Below, in pieces: positions 31,860-43,290 of a stretch of 64,000 nucleotides of DNA (positions are counted from its first letter, which is position 1; each line of letters begins with the position of its first letter). The notes beneath the pieces were generated by a model. That model was not told the DNA's origin, did no database searches, and worked only from the letters and a program-made list of their open reading frames with translations. The translations under genes were made by a program, and so were the position numbers. Source of the stretch: Cepaea nemoralis (Eukaryota; Mollusca; Gastropoda; Stylommatophora; Helicidae); the NCBI GenBank assembly GCA_014155875.1, contig JACEFZ010028299.1, positions 1-64,000 of the forward strand. The letters are read 5' to 3'.

Positions 31860-32570
31860 TATGACCTGGCCGGAAGCGATTCCGAAAGAAATAAATGCCG
31901 ACATAATGGGACCTCTTCAGATAATATCACGGATAGGATTTCCAGACACTATCCTATCAGATGGGGAAGCGAGTTCATTAAAGAACTAACTTTCACAAAA
32001 TATAAGGGGTAAATTTTTCCAATTCTTTCCCTAGGACCCTCACTCAACCACATAGAAAGGGGAACAGGGGATTTTAAGCATATGCTTGCAAGTCACAAAA
32101 TGACAGCCAACAATGGGACAATACTTCCTGCATACTTTCTTATCGCGAAGCCACATTCTAGACTGGATCTGCTTTTAACTTATCTATGGTGCCAAACCAC
32201 GTGGCCCCAAACAACTGGGACAAATGTTAACTGACTACTCCTTTACTTAAACCCATATCACATACTATACGTTCATCCTTTTGAAAGAATCATCAAATCT
32301 GGCCCATTGAAAACATCACTAAAATTAACTGAAGCCACTATTGACAATAAACACCCAAATAACAGGACAATAAAGTTACACCTGGACGAAAGTACTTCTT
32401 CTCTTACCTAGTGACAGACATATACTAACTTGCAAGGGCCCTTTAAATGACAATACCAAAAGTTAGCAGACAATGAATTGACATAAAAGAAACATAAAAT
32501 ATTCCACATTAATATGCAAAACCATTTTTACAACAGAGACAACGAACATTTAAATACAACAGATTGTCAG
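31860..32570 (+). pseudogene. Integrase remnant of the degraded LTR element
   Basis: Read across several frames: DLAGSDS and EAIPKEINAD near 31870-31900, RISRIGFPDTILSDG (second catalytic Asp) near 31930-31970, EFIKELTF, then NHIERGTGDFKHMLASHK (catalytic Glu) near 32045-32100, REATF and GSAFNLSMV. The C-terminal domain survives as LQGPFK and KIFHINMQNHFYNRDNEHLN (32490-32560), closely similar to KIFHINMLKPYFLRQDNE in the minus-strand element. Stops and frameshifts occur every few dozen codons. Confidence 0.7.
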
Positions 32571-32959
32571 TGTAAAGATATGAAGATACGAAGATAGTGA
32601 CAAAATTCCAACACCTGCATTAACACGCAAACCTTAAAGAAACAGAATAAACCCAAACTTAACCCAACAGAAATAGACAGTGAAATATTTATACAACAGT
32701 ACAACACCAACTTCCCAACACCTGCAAACAGAAAGTAAAGAAATCACACTAACTTCAAACTTACCCATAAAATGACACCTTAAACCATTCATTCATTTCA
32801 AAGAAAACTTACATTTTCCCCAACAAGTTTAGAGAAAAACAAAATCATTAGACGATCACCCTCACATTTCTCATCTCCAACATCAGTACGCAAAAAGGAC
32901 AACACCATAAGACTTTAAAGAAAACTATAGGAAATTAAATTTAAAAAAACACCTTTGAT

Positions 32960-33210
32960 CTAGAACCCATGTCCAATCAAGATTTTACTACAAATGGTCA
33001 AATTTTTTACGAAAAAGGGCAACACGAAAGGTTACTGGAAATAACGTAAAATAACACTTCAGAATCTGACAGATTTGCCAACCTTGAAGGGCTGTACGAA
33101 GGTGCAAACTTCCATTTGGGCTTGTCAATCCCAGCGAAATCGTACGAAACACGATTTACTAGTGGGCAGACCAAACATTATCTTTTCAGACACCTTGGTG
33201 TTCAAAAAAG
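32960..33210 (+). pseudogene. RT remnant of the degraded LTR element
   Basis: LEPMSNQ, then VKFFTKKGNTKGYWK (the (Y/L)FSK.DL.KGYWQ palm motif with a deletion that removes the catalytic Asp), FANLEGLYEGA, and KLPFGLVNPSEIVRNTI (the conserved PFGL motif) are readable in shifting frames. They lie downstream of integrase, which supports the unusual domain order. YIDD was not found. Confidence 0.6.
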
Positions 33211-33659
33211 ACAAACGACCATAAAGACATTACAGCAGACATTTTAACGTATGACAGCTTTTACTACGGAAAGCCAAAATTAGACTGCCTACAGGAAAAC
33301 CTTCTTGGGGTACAAAATATCAATGACTTTTACCACAGAAGATAACAGCGTGTCCAAAATATGAAACTCCCCCGGGCTACGGAAAACAAGTAGAATGTGT
33401 CAGGACACTAAAACATTATAGGCGTACATATCTAATTTTGCACGACAGACTAAAATTTTCTAACCTACTTTAAAAATCCACCGAAAAGATTGTAAATTTA
33501 ATGCCTAAAATTTATTCCAGAAGTTCATCTTATTTTGCTGAAATACTTAAAGAATCCCATTCTAATCGAAATTAAATCTTTAAAAGATTTAACAATGGAG
33601 TCCTGAAATTGGGCATTTTTCCCGGGAAATGATTTAAATTATGTCCTGATACTAGTCTT

Positions 33660-33950
33660 TCAGAAAATTGAAACCAAATTACCCTTTCGATTACCACAGA
33701 TTTGGAAACCCTGGCTTTAGGGGGGTTAAGGAAATGTCAATTCCCCATACGTCATTTTATTGTAGTCCGAAAATAAACCAAGAAATTGTCACCAGATTGC
33801 AACCAATGATAGCGGTGGTATATAATTTTAAGATTACCTGGGAAGTTTATTTTATGTGGCAGACCAACACGATTACATTTTTCTCCGGTCCGACCAACCC
33901 AAAGATAAGCGAGTGGTGTGTTAAATACACTCAGCTATGAAGCCATAGTG
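33660..33950 (+). pseudogene. RNase H remnant of the degraded LTR element
   Basis: A 90-codon open frame (33668-33940) contains EIVTRLQPMIAVVYNFKITW followed by TITFFSGPTNPKISEWC. These resemble the later part of Gypsy RNase H, (E)..A(I/V)..(F/L)...(R/L)..L.G, and the T.FL....NPKI.RW segment. The N-terminal DAS motif is not readable. Confidence 0.5.
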
Positions 33951-35069
33951 AAGTTTTTTTCCACGAAAACTCTGTATGTCTCGTTGTCACCGGCCAGTTT
34001 CCGCATAATGTCTTGCTATTTTATTATTACTTTAAACAATCGAATCAATGTGAAGTGTTTTTAGAAAGCGATATTAATTGTATATAGGGTTCAACAAACA
34101 GTTTATTTCTGAATTACCGCAACGAAGTATCCAATTATCAGTGGTATCTGCGTTGGAACAATCCAGCGATATATTTTAAATTTTATAAAGAGTGACGAAC
34201 ACATTTACACCACTGCGTCAATTAACCAAGAATTTTCCAATGAAACAACGGAATCCGGGAAAGAACATACCAGTGACATTTCAATTGTATCAAACAGGAA
34301 CCTGATTTTACAAATTTACAACACAGCAGTTCATTTTACTTCCAGAATTTATAAATTTAGCCAAAATTAGCAGAACAAACAAAACCTTAAAAAGCTACAC
34401 GCTCTAAAATGTGTTAACACCAATTTCGAATACACGAATTGTGTATTAAGATAATTTTTAACAGTGTAATTTAAATCATATCTGACTAACTAATCATAAA
34501 TCGACATTTTTTCCCAAAATGTAATAAACAAATATGACCTAAGAATTGTGAATTTAAGTATTATTTAACTTTATGTTCTTAAATTATCTCCCTTACTTTT
34601 AATTTATTACATTATTACACCTAAGGGTAAATGAAAGTATGAATAAGAAATATATAAATACATTTTTGTTGCCAGATTGATTTTTTCCAAGAAGTCATCA
34701 ACTGGGCGTTAAGGTTACCGACATTGTACACCGAGGGAAAAGAACTGTTAATAGGTTAAATCGAGCGTTGAATGCCGATTATTTAAAACCCCAAGTATCA
34801 ACTGGCCAATGTTTTTTGGTTACAAGACATATTATTACTTTTTTCAGAAGGTCCGGCCAAATGGTTGAGCTGAGCTCCGAAACTGACTGGGTCAATATTG
34901 CCAATCAGGTTCATCCATGTGGTTGAAACAAGGCAGTGGTAAAGATTGAACATCCTAGGTGAATATTGCATTCTTAGGTATTTCTAAGCCCAAAAAATGT
35001 ACTTTTATGTAATATATACCAATGTATATAACAACAGAAAGGTCATTTTGACATGGTTAAAACATTAAA
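33951..35069. other. Untranslated 3' part of the degraded element
   Basis: AT-rich DNA with no recognisable frame. From about 34820 it matches 43290-43560 (ACATATTATTACTTTTTTCAG, CTGACTGGGTCAATATTGC, CCAATGTATATAACAACAGA, AAAGGTC), so that part is family sequence adjoining the LTR. Confidence 0.5.
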
Positions 35070-35612
35070 CCCGTATACATTTAGAATCATGACAACTGAG
35101 ATCTTTCATGAAGAAGACCCCGGGGGCCGTCTCAGATCTCGACCCTTGTTGCCTGGTCGTTAGCCCGCCAGCAATAGTCCCTAACCGGGTGCAGTTTAAA
35201 GGCGGGAACGCCAGCCCGAGTCTCGTACCCCGCTTGCTGGCTGGGCATCCCAAACGCCCGGAACCCGGAACGGCCTGTTTAAAGTGACGTCAATCCACAG
35301 AGCGGAATGGGTTTTCTTGAAACAGAAGACAGCCTTTGTACTCGGCAGACAGGCGTGTAGGGGGAGAAAAGTTGTGTTCTGTCCCGAAGTCCTTGTACAT
35401 CTTGTGAGGGTAGATTGTAAAGCTTGTTGTCTGTCACTAATGGGTTTTATATTTGGTGGAAAGTCATCCTGCCAAACTAATCGTATTGCATGTGACTTGT
35501 AAATAAACCACTTTCTGTTTGCTAAGTCCAATCATGTTTTCTCGTCTTTCTCAATGTGTTAGGTATAACGAGCCGGTTTAAGACCCTGCATTAGTAATTT
35601 GACCCCTTTGCC
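35070..35612 (+). repeat. LTR-like repeat, copy 2
   Basis: GAGATCTTTCATGAAGAAGA, GACGTCAATCCACAGAG, GTAAATAAACC, AAGTCCAATCATGTT and TTAGGTATAACGAGCCGGT match the copy at 43560-44166. It also shares GACCCTTGTTGCCTG and CCCCGCTTG with 42840-43200. AATAAA is retained. Confidence 0.7.
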
Positions 35613-35639
35613 TATGGTGCCAAACGACCTAACTCTGTC

Positions 35640-35840
35640 AGATTACGGACCGTAATCTGGTGCTTAGTAGCCTGATAGTCTTGATTGTGTGTGTAGTTTC
35701 ATGTTTTTTGTATGTGTGTCTAATGTTTGTGTGTGTGTGTGTTTCAGGCACCCTGAAACCTACCGGCGGTCGGGCCCAAAAGTGGTCTGGTCAGAGGCTT
35801 GATTCCACATAAGTACCTGGTAGGTTTAATTTAATATTAG
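35640..35840 (+). repeat. Conserved block between LTR-like repeat and ATG, copy 1
   Basis: A TG-rich run ends in GTTTCAGGCACC, then CCTACCGGCGGTCGGG, GGTCAGAGGCT, ACCTGG(G)TAGGTTTA and ATTAGTCATGGAT. The same string of elements precedes the ATPase frame at 44441. Here the ATG is followed by only about 24 codons before a stop, with no ATPase motif. The TG run followed by TTTCAG looks like a 3' splice site. Confidence 0.6.
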
Positions 35841-36906
35841 TCATGGATGTGGTGGTAAAATGCGTTGATTTCAAGCGTCACATGGGTAACCTCAATCATG
35901 AGTTATGCACTACATGATCGGGGCCATTCCAAGTAGTGGTGCTTAGACTATTTCCTAATGCTAACCTAAGTAAATTCACTAAGTATATTAACTAGTTACT
36001 AAGCTAAGCTGATTCCTAAACTAAGTTCTATATATGTACTCCCAAATTAGACAAGTCACATAGTTTTACATCAACGACGCAGACAAATTAAAATAATACG
36101 TGTTGCGTACAATTTGTCCGCCAAGTGTATCGTTCTCTTATTTAATACTTCCATACACTGATTCATTCGTCTTTCATACACAATAGTATTTTGTAAAAAT
36201 ATATATTTTTAAGTTAAGGTAGTTATTATTGCCCTTGGAAAACGTGGGCTAGGCGATATTTGCCCTTTAAGAAAATACGTACTTTTTGTGCGATGAACGA
36301 AAATTAGGTTACAATTTAACTAGAGACAATTGTATAGGACGGGTTGTCTTGGCCTATGAATGGCACCGCCTGTATTATTAAAGTAGACTATGTACAAGTT
36401 ACAGGTTAACATTATATATATACATAAGAAATGGAAATATAATACATATTAAACTAATTAACTAATTAAATTAACTCCAACGATGATGTTTGCGTTGCCG
36501 TCCCGTTGTTCCTGTGTTTTGCCATAAATGTTAAAGTTCGTATGGCTGTCTCTTACGTGTTGTCGTTCTATAGTGATGTTGTCGTATTTCGGATGTTTGG
36601 AATGTTTTGCAGTAACAGCAAGTATGAGTTCATTTCCGTGTCTTGTATGAAATCTTACAGTGTTTATCGTTCGTTCACTGGTTGATCTTATTGGTTGAAA
36701 TCAAACAATTACTGTTTCTAGCTGGTATAGTACTAGAGCTTAGGCACTTGGTGGTGTAGTGATTAAAGTACCGTGTTAAATAGGTGTAGTAATTAACTAA
36801 GCACAAAGTACTTTAGGCAGGTGTAGAGGTACACATATGAAAACGGTGTAAACTTGTCACAGGCTTATCACAGTATATAACATGGCTACTGGTCGAATGA
36901 TAAGAG
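35841..36906. other. Noncoding stretch, probably 3' end of the minus-strand LTR element
   Basis: There are no motif-bearing frames. If the minus-strand element has LTRs, its 3' LTR should lie here. The only similarity I could find to the 5' side is TGTT(G/A)CG(T/C)ACAAT at 36101 and 42197, which is too short to define LTRs. Confidence 0.4.
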
Positions 36907-37519
36907 TCATTCTGCTGGCGCATGTGCCTGCCGTGATAAAATGTCAGCCATCGTATTGTCGGTGCCTTTGATGTGGCGTATTTCGAAATCGAAGTCCTGC
37001 AGAAGGAGCCGCCATCTTTGCAACCGGTGGTTCTTGGGCGATCCTTGGTTTAGGACTAACAATGGTGAACTATCGCTCAGGACCACAAAGTGCCTGCCCA
37101 AGAGGTACTTGGACAGTTTCAAAATGCAGAATAACAGACTCAAACACTCCCGTTCCACTGTGGCATAGCGTATCTCAGCTTTCTTCAGTTTCCTACTCAC
37201 GTAGAGAATAGGGTGTCTGACCCCATCGAATTCCTGCATCAAGCACCCTCCTATAGCGACGCCGCTAGCATCTGTGGTTAAAATAAATGGTAATTTTATG
37301 TTGGGTAATCGTAAGACTGGAGGATTTGCAAAAATATGTTTCAATTTACACATTGCATCATCTAAGCTGTTACTTTTACAAATTTTCGATGGATGATCTT
37401 TTGTTAACATGTCTGAAAAAACTGTGGTGAGTTCTGCCCAATGTGGGATAAATTTGGCATAATAATTAATAAGGCCTAATAAACTCCTAATCTGCTTCTT
37501 TGTGGTAGGTACTTCTAGA
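36907..37519 (-). pseudogene. RT connection and RNase H of the Gmr1-like element
   Basis: After a frame break, QIRSLLGLINYYAKFIPHW (the LLG..N(Y)Y..FIP motif) leads into RNase H: FILTTDASGVAIGGCLMQEF (Asp), ATVERECLSLLFCI (Glu), FVVLSDSSPLLVL (Asp) and HIKGTDNTMADILSR (final Asp). It terminates at 36907. This arrangement is the standard Gypsy RT-RNase H tail and has no integrase after it. Confidence 0.85.
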
Positions 37520-38980
37520 TTAAGAAATTTTGGAGACTATTTTCTCATCAGTGAGTAATTTACCGTGAGAAATTTTATGACCAAGAAAGTCTATTTCTGT
37601 ATAACCTATTTCAACCTTGGAAGGTTTGATAGTAAGTCCAAAGAGAGAGATTTGGTTGAAGACTTGTTTCAGGGTAAGTAGATGAGAGGTCATGTCAGAT
37701 GAATGGATGCATATGTCATCTATATAAGAAACTACATTTTCAATTCCATGTAGCAATAATCTTGTAAGTCTTACGAAGGTGGCGGGTGCGTTCTTAAGGC
37801 CGAAAGGAAGGTATAGCCACTCGTATAAGCCAAGAGGTGTGGCGAAAGCTGTTATGTGTCTACAAGAAGGGTGTAGTGGGATCTGCCAATATCCTTTCGC
37901 TAAATCTGTCTTAGAAAATAAGGATGATTGGGACATGTTTAAGATAAGATCTTCACAGCTGTTCATAGGTTTCAGCGTCAGTTGTTGTTCTAGTGTTTAG
38001 CACTCTATAGTCGATGCACAAACGAATGGTCTGGTCTTTCTTTTTCACCAGAACGATCGGTGACGAGTATTGAGAGACTGATTTCTGAATAATACCATTC
38101 CTCTCTAATTCTAAAATTTCTTTATCTAAATTAGCTCTGTAATGGAGAGGAATAGAGTATGGTCTACATTTGACTGGTCTTAGGTCTGTCAGCACAATTG
38201 AATGGATTATTCTATCGGTGCGTCCAGGTTTGTTAGAAAAGATATGTTTGTAGTCGTTCAGGATAGTCCAAATGTCTTGTCGTTGTAGCTGTGTTAACGT
38301 GTCAGCAATATGGATGTCATGGATGCTCCCGTCGTTAGTCATGATTGGTAAGGGGATTTCTGTATTGTCTATGTCTGTCTGATTTATCACCGATGCTACT
38401 GTTTGTAAATTGTCTTCAATGTCATTGTCGTCGTCGTCGAGGTCAACAGTCGATATGTCGTCAGTTTTGTCGTCGTTGTCGATCTCACAGAACGTCGGTA
38501 ATGTCCATATGTCTTCGTTGTTTGTCTCGTCGTAAGAGTGCGTCGTTAATGATGCTTCATTTGTCGAAGTGTCATTCTGTCGGGTCATTGTCATTTCGTC
38601 TCTGTCATCCGGTTGCGTTGGTTCGTTTGTCTCATTGTCCTGTCTTAGAAAATATGGTTTTAACATATTTATATGGAATATTTTCAGTTTTCCATTTAAA
38701 GAGATTTCGTAATCTACTTCCGAAATCCTTCTAATGACCTTAAAAGGTCCTTGCCAAGAGGTCGACAGTAGGTCTCTTTTGTCAGGTAAGAGTAGTAAGA
38801 TGTCCTGACCTGGATATAGCACAACAGTCTTTGCACCTTTATTGGCGTATTGCCTGTACTTAAAACCTTTCTCCTGTAGTGATGTTCTGGCCATTATACA
38901 GGAACGTATGATTTTGTCTCTGGTGTCAGTGACCAAATCATATGTAGAAATGGGAAGGTGGATATCTACAGGTTGTGATA
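37520..38980 (-). pseudogene. Integrase C terminus and RT of the Gmr1-like element
   Basis: The frame at 38936-37953 begins with the integrase C-terminal domain: LLLLPDKRDL, SWQGPFKVIRRISEVDYEI and KIFHINMLKPYF. An acidic Asp/Thr-rich linker follows (about 38640-38340). RT starts with PVKCRPYSIPLHYR and SPIVLVKKKDQTIRLCIDYR, then after a shift near 37980 FSKTDLAKGYWQIPLHPSCR (catalytic Asp), WLYLPFGLKNAPATFV and VVSYIDDICIHSSD (catalytic DD). LGHKISHGKLL ends the palm. A further shift near 37525 leads to RNase H. Confidence 0.85.
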
Positions 38981-41300
38981 TTATGTCTTTATAGATGGTG
39001 AGAGGTCCTCTTTTTGGTTCGCTCCATACATCAATTCGAAGGGAGAGAACCCTGTACTTGACTGTGGGACTTCTCTATAAGCGAACAGCACCGTTGGGAG
39101 AAGTATGTCCCAATCGGCTGGATTTTCAGCTGTCACTTTGGCAAGCATGTGCTTCAAGTCTCCATTTAATTTTTCGCAGATACCATTTGCGGCCGGTCGA
39201 TATGGACTTGTGAAACACTGCTTGATGCCCAGTAACTTTGTTACTGATTGGGTGGCATTTGAGATGAACTGGGTTCCCCTATCAGAAATTATTTTCTCCG
39301 GAAAGCCAAAACGGGAGAAAATATTCAGTAATATGTCCGTTACATCCTTAGAGGAGATAGATCTTAGTGGTAACATTTCGGGCCATCTTGTACATAAATC
39401 AACAAGAGTAAAAATATATCTATTGCCCTTATTCGAAATGTGATTTAACGGACCCACAAGATCAACTGCCACGATTTGAAAAGGCCTCGAGGCAGTTGTC
39501 GTAGATTGTACTTCTGCTGTAGGGTTCTTTCCCTTTTTAACCAGTTTCTGACATACTTCACAAGATTTACAGAAAGTCTTTATATCGTGGCAAAACTTCG
39601 GCCAATAAAATTGTGTTAGTACTCTGGCTCTGGTCTTTTCATAACCCATATGACCTCCAAAAGGGGAGTCATGGGCTAATTTTAGGACGTTGTTTCGATG
39701 TGCTAATGGTAACACTATTTGTTGTGTCGTGGTCTGTTTTGTAGTGTAATATCTAGTAAGGATGTTGTTTTGTAACCTAAATACCCACGATGCGTTTTTC
39801 GTTACCTTAGGCTTTACTCCTACTAATCTAAAATATGGTGTCAGTGTAGGATCATTTTTCTGTTCGTTTCCGAAATTGATGTTAGTGGTGTTCGGCGCTG
39901 CTATTTCTAGTGATTCTTGTAGTTGGTCAGTGTTGGTTTTCTGAGTTGTCTGTCGTGTAATGGCGTTTGTGTTTTGTGTGTTTTGCAGCACATTGTCAGG
40001 TTTGGTACTTTGTAGCATGGGAGTGACCTCAATTCGAGGTTTTAATTCGGTCGTCTCGTTAAAAGATTCGACCGCCCCTGCGTTGTACACCTCGGTGAAT
40101 TCTTTTTGAATAACCTCAGTGTTTGTCTCCCTTGGTATTTTGGCAGTTTGAGACAAATTAACATGGTGTTTCTCTCTAGTATCGGTATTTCTGTGGTAAA
40201 TACCGTGTTTTCGTTCCCAGTTCTTGATTTCCTTGTCCGAACATGGGTGGATGTTGGGTAAATTCCCAAGTATGATATCTGCGATTGGGTCTTCAAGGAC
40301 AGCGCACAAAAGTTGTCCTGATATATATGGTGTTTGAATTTCGACCATCGCAAGGGGATATCTTTCTATTGTACCTGAAAATGTGCGACAGTTAACGTGT
40401 TTGTCTGTGTAGTCTGTGGTGTTGACTAATGTTTTCTTTACCCCACACAGAGTTGCTCCGGAGTCGCGAATTAACGAGCACTTTTTCTTGTTTATGAAAC
40501 CTGTCAAAAATGTTAACTTCCCTGTGGCTGACAACGCAGCGTTGGCTGTCTCATTTGCAATTGGTACACTGTGGCCGCATGGTAATGATGGATCTAATTG
40601 AAACTTTGTACAAGCATTGCATGTATCATCTATAACGGTGTTAATTATATTCACCGCATTTCCAAGCTCACTTTCACTGTCCTGCTGATTATTATATTCA
40701 ATCAGTGATTCAGTCTCATCATCAGAAGACGTTGCTACTAATGCCGCATTAGCTTGCTTCAGTAACTTACGACCTTCACAGTAGCGTGAATAATGTCCCC
40801 AGCTTCTGCAAAAGTAACATTTTACAGCTTTTTGGTAAGCGTTACGTTTTGCTTTCTGTTTATCCACCATCATTTTTAGGTGGTGGGGATAGTTCGGAGA
40901 CTTGTCGCACATCTCGTAAATGTCGTGCGTCAGACTGCAATACTGGCATTTTGCTACTTTCCCACTGTTGGAGCGCGGTTTAAATTTGCCTTGTGTTTGT
41001 TTGGAGTACTTAGTATTTATTACTGCAGCTGCTGTGTCATTGTGGGTAATGTTGAGTTGAAATATATCCCTGTTTGCTGTGTAGAATGCATTGCCTTTGG
41101 ATTCAATTTCTTGGATGGTTTTGCAATCCATCTGTTTTAAAAATTTTGCGAAAGGTGTGGGGATGGTGCTCACTATTTTATCTATGATGATTAGTTCTTT
41201 AAGTTTATCGTGGCTATTGTTGGTTTTCGCTGAATTTATCCACTTAGTGCATATATCTTGTACTGAACTAACGTAGTCTATGAATGTTTGGTTAGGTTTG
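38981..41300 (-). pseudogene. Zinc knuckles, protease and integrase of the Gmr1-like element
   Basis: The long open frame (730 codons from an internal ATG at 41173, probably open further upstream) holds CQYC and CYFCRSWGHYSRYC (a CX2CX4HX4C knuckle), protease LIRDSGATLCGV with IILGNLPN, and then integrase. The integrase Zn domain has LAHDSPFGGHMGYEKTR and FCKSCEVCQK. The catalytic core has VAVDLVGPL, IISDRGTQF and ANGICEKLNGDLK (D, D, E). All catalytic residues are present. It shifts frame near 38985 into the integrase C terminus. Confidence 0.85.
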
Positions 41301-41304
41301 GGTG

Positions 41305-42096
41305 CTAATTTTGCAAACTGTTGTTGTACCCTGCTGTGTCTAAAGCGAAATGTTGGAGTATGCGTTGTTTAAGATAATCGTAGTCCTTGCGCATCTCCTG
41401 TGGTACTGTCTCTATTACTTTCAGTGGCTCTAGAGCCAGATTTCTCATGAGAATATATGCCCAGTCTGTCTTACTAATTTTGTGGTAGGCCATGAGACAT
41501 TCGAAATTTTCTAAATAGGCGGAGATGGAGTCACCTGAACAGAAAGCTTTTATGAGGCCTTTATATTTACTATATTTCTGTTCCTCTTCTTTATTTCTTA
41601 ATTTGTTTATTGATATCTCTGTGTTGGACTCTATTTCCATCTGTTTCAATTTCACCTGTGTATCAGCGTTTAACTGGGCTAGCTTGGCTGCTGCGTCGAC
41701 CTCCATTTGCAATTTCTTCTCCGCTGCTTCTCTTTCTTCTCGTAGTTTTCTTTCTTCAGCTTCTCTTTCTTCTCGTACTTTTCTTTCTTCAGCTTCTCTT
41801 TGCAATTTCCTTTCTTCGGATTGTTTTTCGGCTTGCTTGGCTGCTGCGTCGAGCTCCATTTGCAATTTCTTCTCCGCTGTTTCTCTTTCTTCTCGTAGTT
41901 TTCTTTCTTCAGCTTCTCTTTCTTCTCGTACTTTTCTTTCCTCTCTTTCTTCTCGTACTTTTCTTTCCTCTCTTTCTATCGCTCTTTCTTCACGGGCAAT
42001 ATTTTCTGCGTGTGTTTTCTGTGCCCATTCTGATAGTTTGTCTTCTTTATAGCCTAATTTTATTCCCTGCTCAATGCATTGATCTAAGGTTGACAT
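41305..42096 (-). pseudogene. Gag of the Gmr1-like element (coiled coil plus capsid-like region)
   Basis: The 263-codon frame starts MSTLDQCIEQGIKLGYKEDK. Residues ~30-170 are Glu/Arg/Lys-rich heptad-like sequence, a strong coiled coil. A 54-residue (162-bp) unit is repeated (EEREAEERKLREERE(T/A)AEKK at about residues 58 and 112). The rest (YSKYKGLIKAFCSGDSISAY, ...FALDTAG) looks like a capsid-type helical region. A frameshift near 41320 separates it from the downstream Gag part with zinc knuckles. The ATG at 42096 is the first in frame and is consistent with a Gag start. Confidence 0.8.
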
Positions 42097-42839
42097 TTTG
42101 GATTTTATTTATTTATGATGTTTGTAAAGTTAAATCCCTTAGATAAATTTGGTATGGGCTCAAAAAAAAAATGGTTAATTCCCTTGAATATTAATGTGTT
42201 ACGCACAATGTAGGTTTATATTGGTGGCACAATTATGAATATACACATCAATCAATATTCAACAAAATGATACATGATGGAAGATGGTAAGTAATAGCTT
42301 AGAATCTGTAATGAATATGAAACGAAACTTAGCTCTGATCCTTCGGAATGATGTTGCTCTGCACTTTCGTTACTGCTGGAACCGTTACAATGCGTAGTAC
42401 GCGGTCTTCTCTATCATACACTTTTGGATGGAACACTCACACGGGTTTCTGCACTCACACGGTACGCTCTGCGGCACAATCTGCTCGTAGAGTACGAAAC
42501 ATTAGTCACGGTCAAAAAAAACAAAACAAAAATGTCATAGTTATATCAAACAGTAACTATTGGATACCAAAAAGCGGTATACTGTGGTCTGGACTCTGCT
42601 TTTGGCTGCTGAGGGACTCTGCCTATTTTGATAATATTACTTTAATTACTAGATAGTTACTAAATATGTTGAACTTTTTAAGGTTAACAAATTTACCTGA
42701 CATTTTGAAGCAAAAATCAATATGATATGACTAAATGATTTTACATGGCATTTTCCCGTTGTTTAATAACCATATAATGCTCAAAACCGGTACTAGCCCC
42801 CCCAAAAAAATACCTGTTGTCGTCTTACTATCTAGGTGA
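42097..42839. other. Leader / presumed 5' LTR region of the Gmr1-like element
   Basis: There is no coding content. The minus-strand leader contains a poly(T)/poly(A) run at 42162-42171. The primer binding site was not recognised with confidence. Confidence 0.4.
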
Positions 42840-43290
42840 CTGGTTGGGTTCACACAGGTATTAATAACACAAGCAATCAAACTACTTTGCTGTAATATAG
42901 CCTATTTATTGTGGCTATACAGTTAACATCATATCACATTGTTCATTGACATTAAACCATTATACATTTATAATCATGTCACATCCTAGCACACTATCTA
43001 GTCTATAATATGAAGATCTACAGAGTCCCTCTCAGGCAGACCCTTGTTGCCTGTCGCGAGTCCAATCGCCCTCTGTTCGTCTACCGCGTGTCGCTATTCG
43101 ACGGGCGGTAACTCTGCCCGAGTTCCTCGTGGACCCCGCTTGAGGCGGGTCATCTCAATGTCCACGGAACCCTGGACTCGGTGACTCTTGTTCTAGAAAG
43201 CTCTGGACGTTTCTTGTCCAGAGCGACTTGGTTATCTTTCTTGGGCTGGAGTTGCAGCCCTCTAATTCTTTCTGGTGATAAGCTTTAGGT
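42840..43290 (+). repeat. Partial LTR-like sequence
   Basis: ATTAAACCATTATACATTTA, GACCCTTGTTGCCTGTCG, TGCCCGAGT and GGACCCCGCTTGAGGCG are similar to 35060-35240. The right part of the LTR (with AATAAA) is missing here; instead the sequence runs into family-internal DNA at 43290. Confidence 0.5.

Larger units (their letters stand above)
28480..35612 (+). mobile_element. Degraded Gypsy-related LTR element, integrase before RT (Gmr1-like order)
   Basis: LTR-like sequences lie at 28480-28925 and 35070-35612 in the same orientation. Between them, plus-strand coding remnants appear in the order integrase (31860-32570), RT (32960-33210) and RNase H (33660-33950). An integrase ahead of RT is the copia-like order, but the RT and RNase H text is of Ty3/Gypsy type, as in the Gmr1 group. 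A Lys/Glu-rich stretch at 29860-30060 may be the coiled-coil part of Gag; protease was not found. Short indels and stops are dense throughout. The better preserved relative is on the minus strand at 36907-42096. Confidence 0.6.
36907..42096 (-). mobile_element. Gmr1-like LTR retrotransposon: Gag-PR-INT-RT-RNase H
   Basis: On the minus strand the order is Gag (42096-41305, continuing in another frame to about 40800), protease (about 40500-40240), integrase (39700-38650), RT (38240-37520) and RNase H (37410-36907). The RT and RNase H sequences are of Ty3/Gypsy type, but integrase is encoded before RT. That order is known from the Gmr1 group first described in deuterostomes. There are four frame breaks, near 41320, 38985, 37980 and 37525, and otherwise long open frames, so the insertion is fairly recent. 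LTRs could not be delimited. Confidence 0.85.

Noticed and set aside
41525..42146. Long Ser/Phe/Leu-rich plus-strand frames over the Gag region
   Set aside because: They are the antisense shadow of the Glu/Arg/Lys coiled-coil repeat.
36101..42210. LTR pair of the minus-strand Gmr1-like element at 36101 and 42197
   Set aside because: Only TGTT(G/A)CG(T/C)ACAAT is shared at the presumed borders; the following sequence does not align, so LTRs are not claimed.
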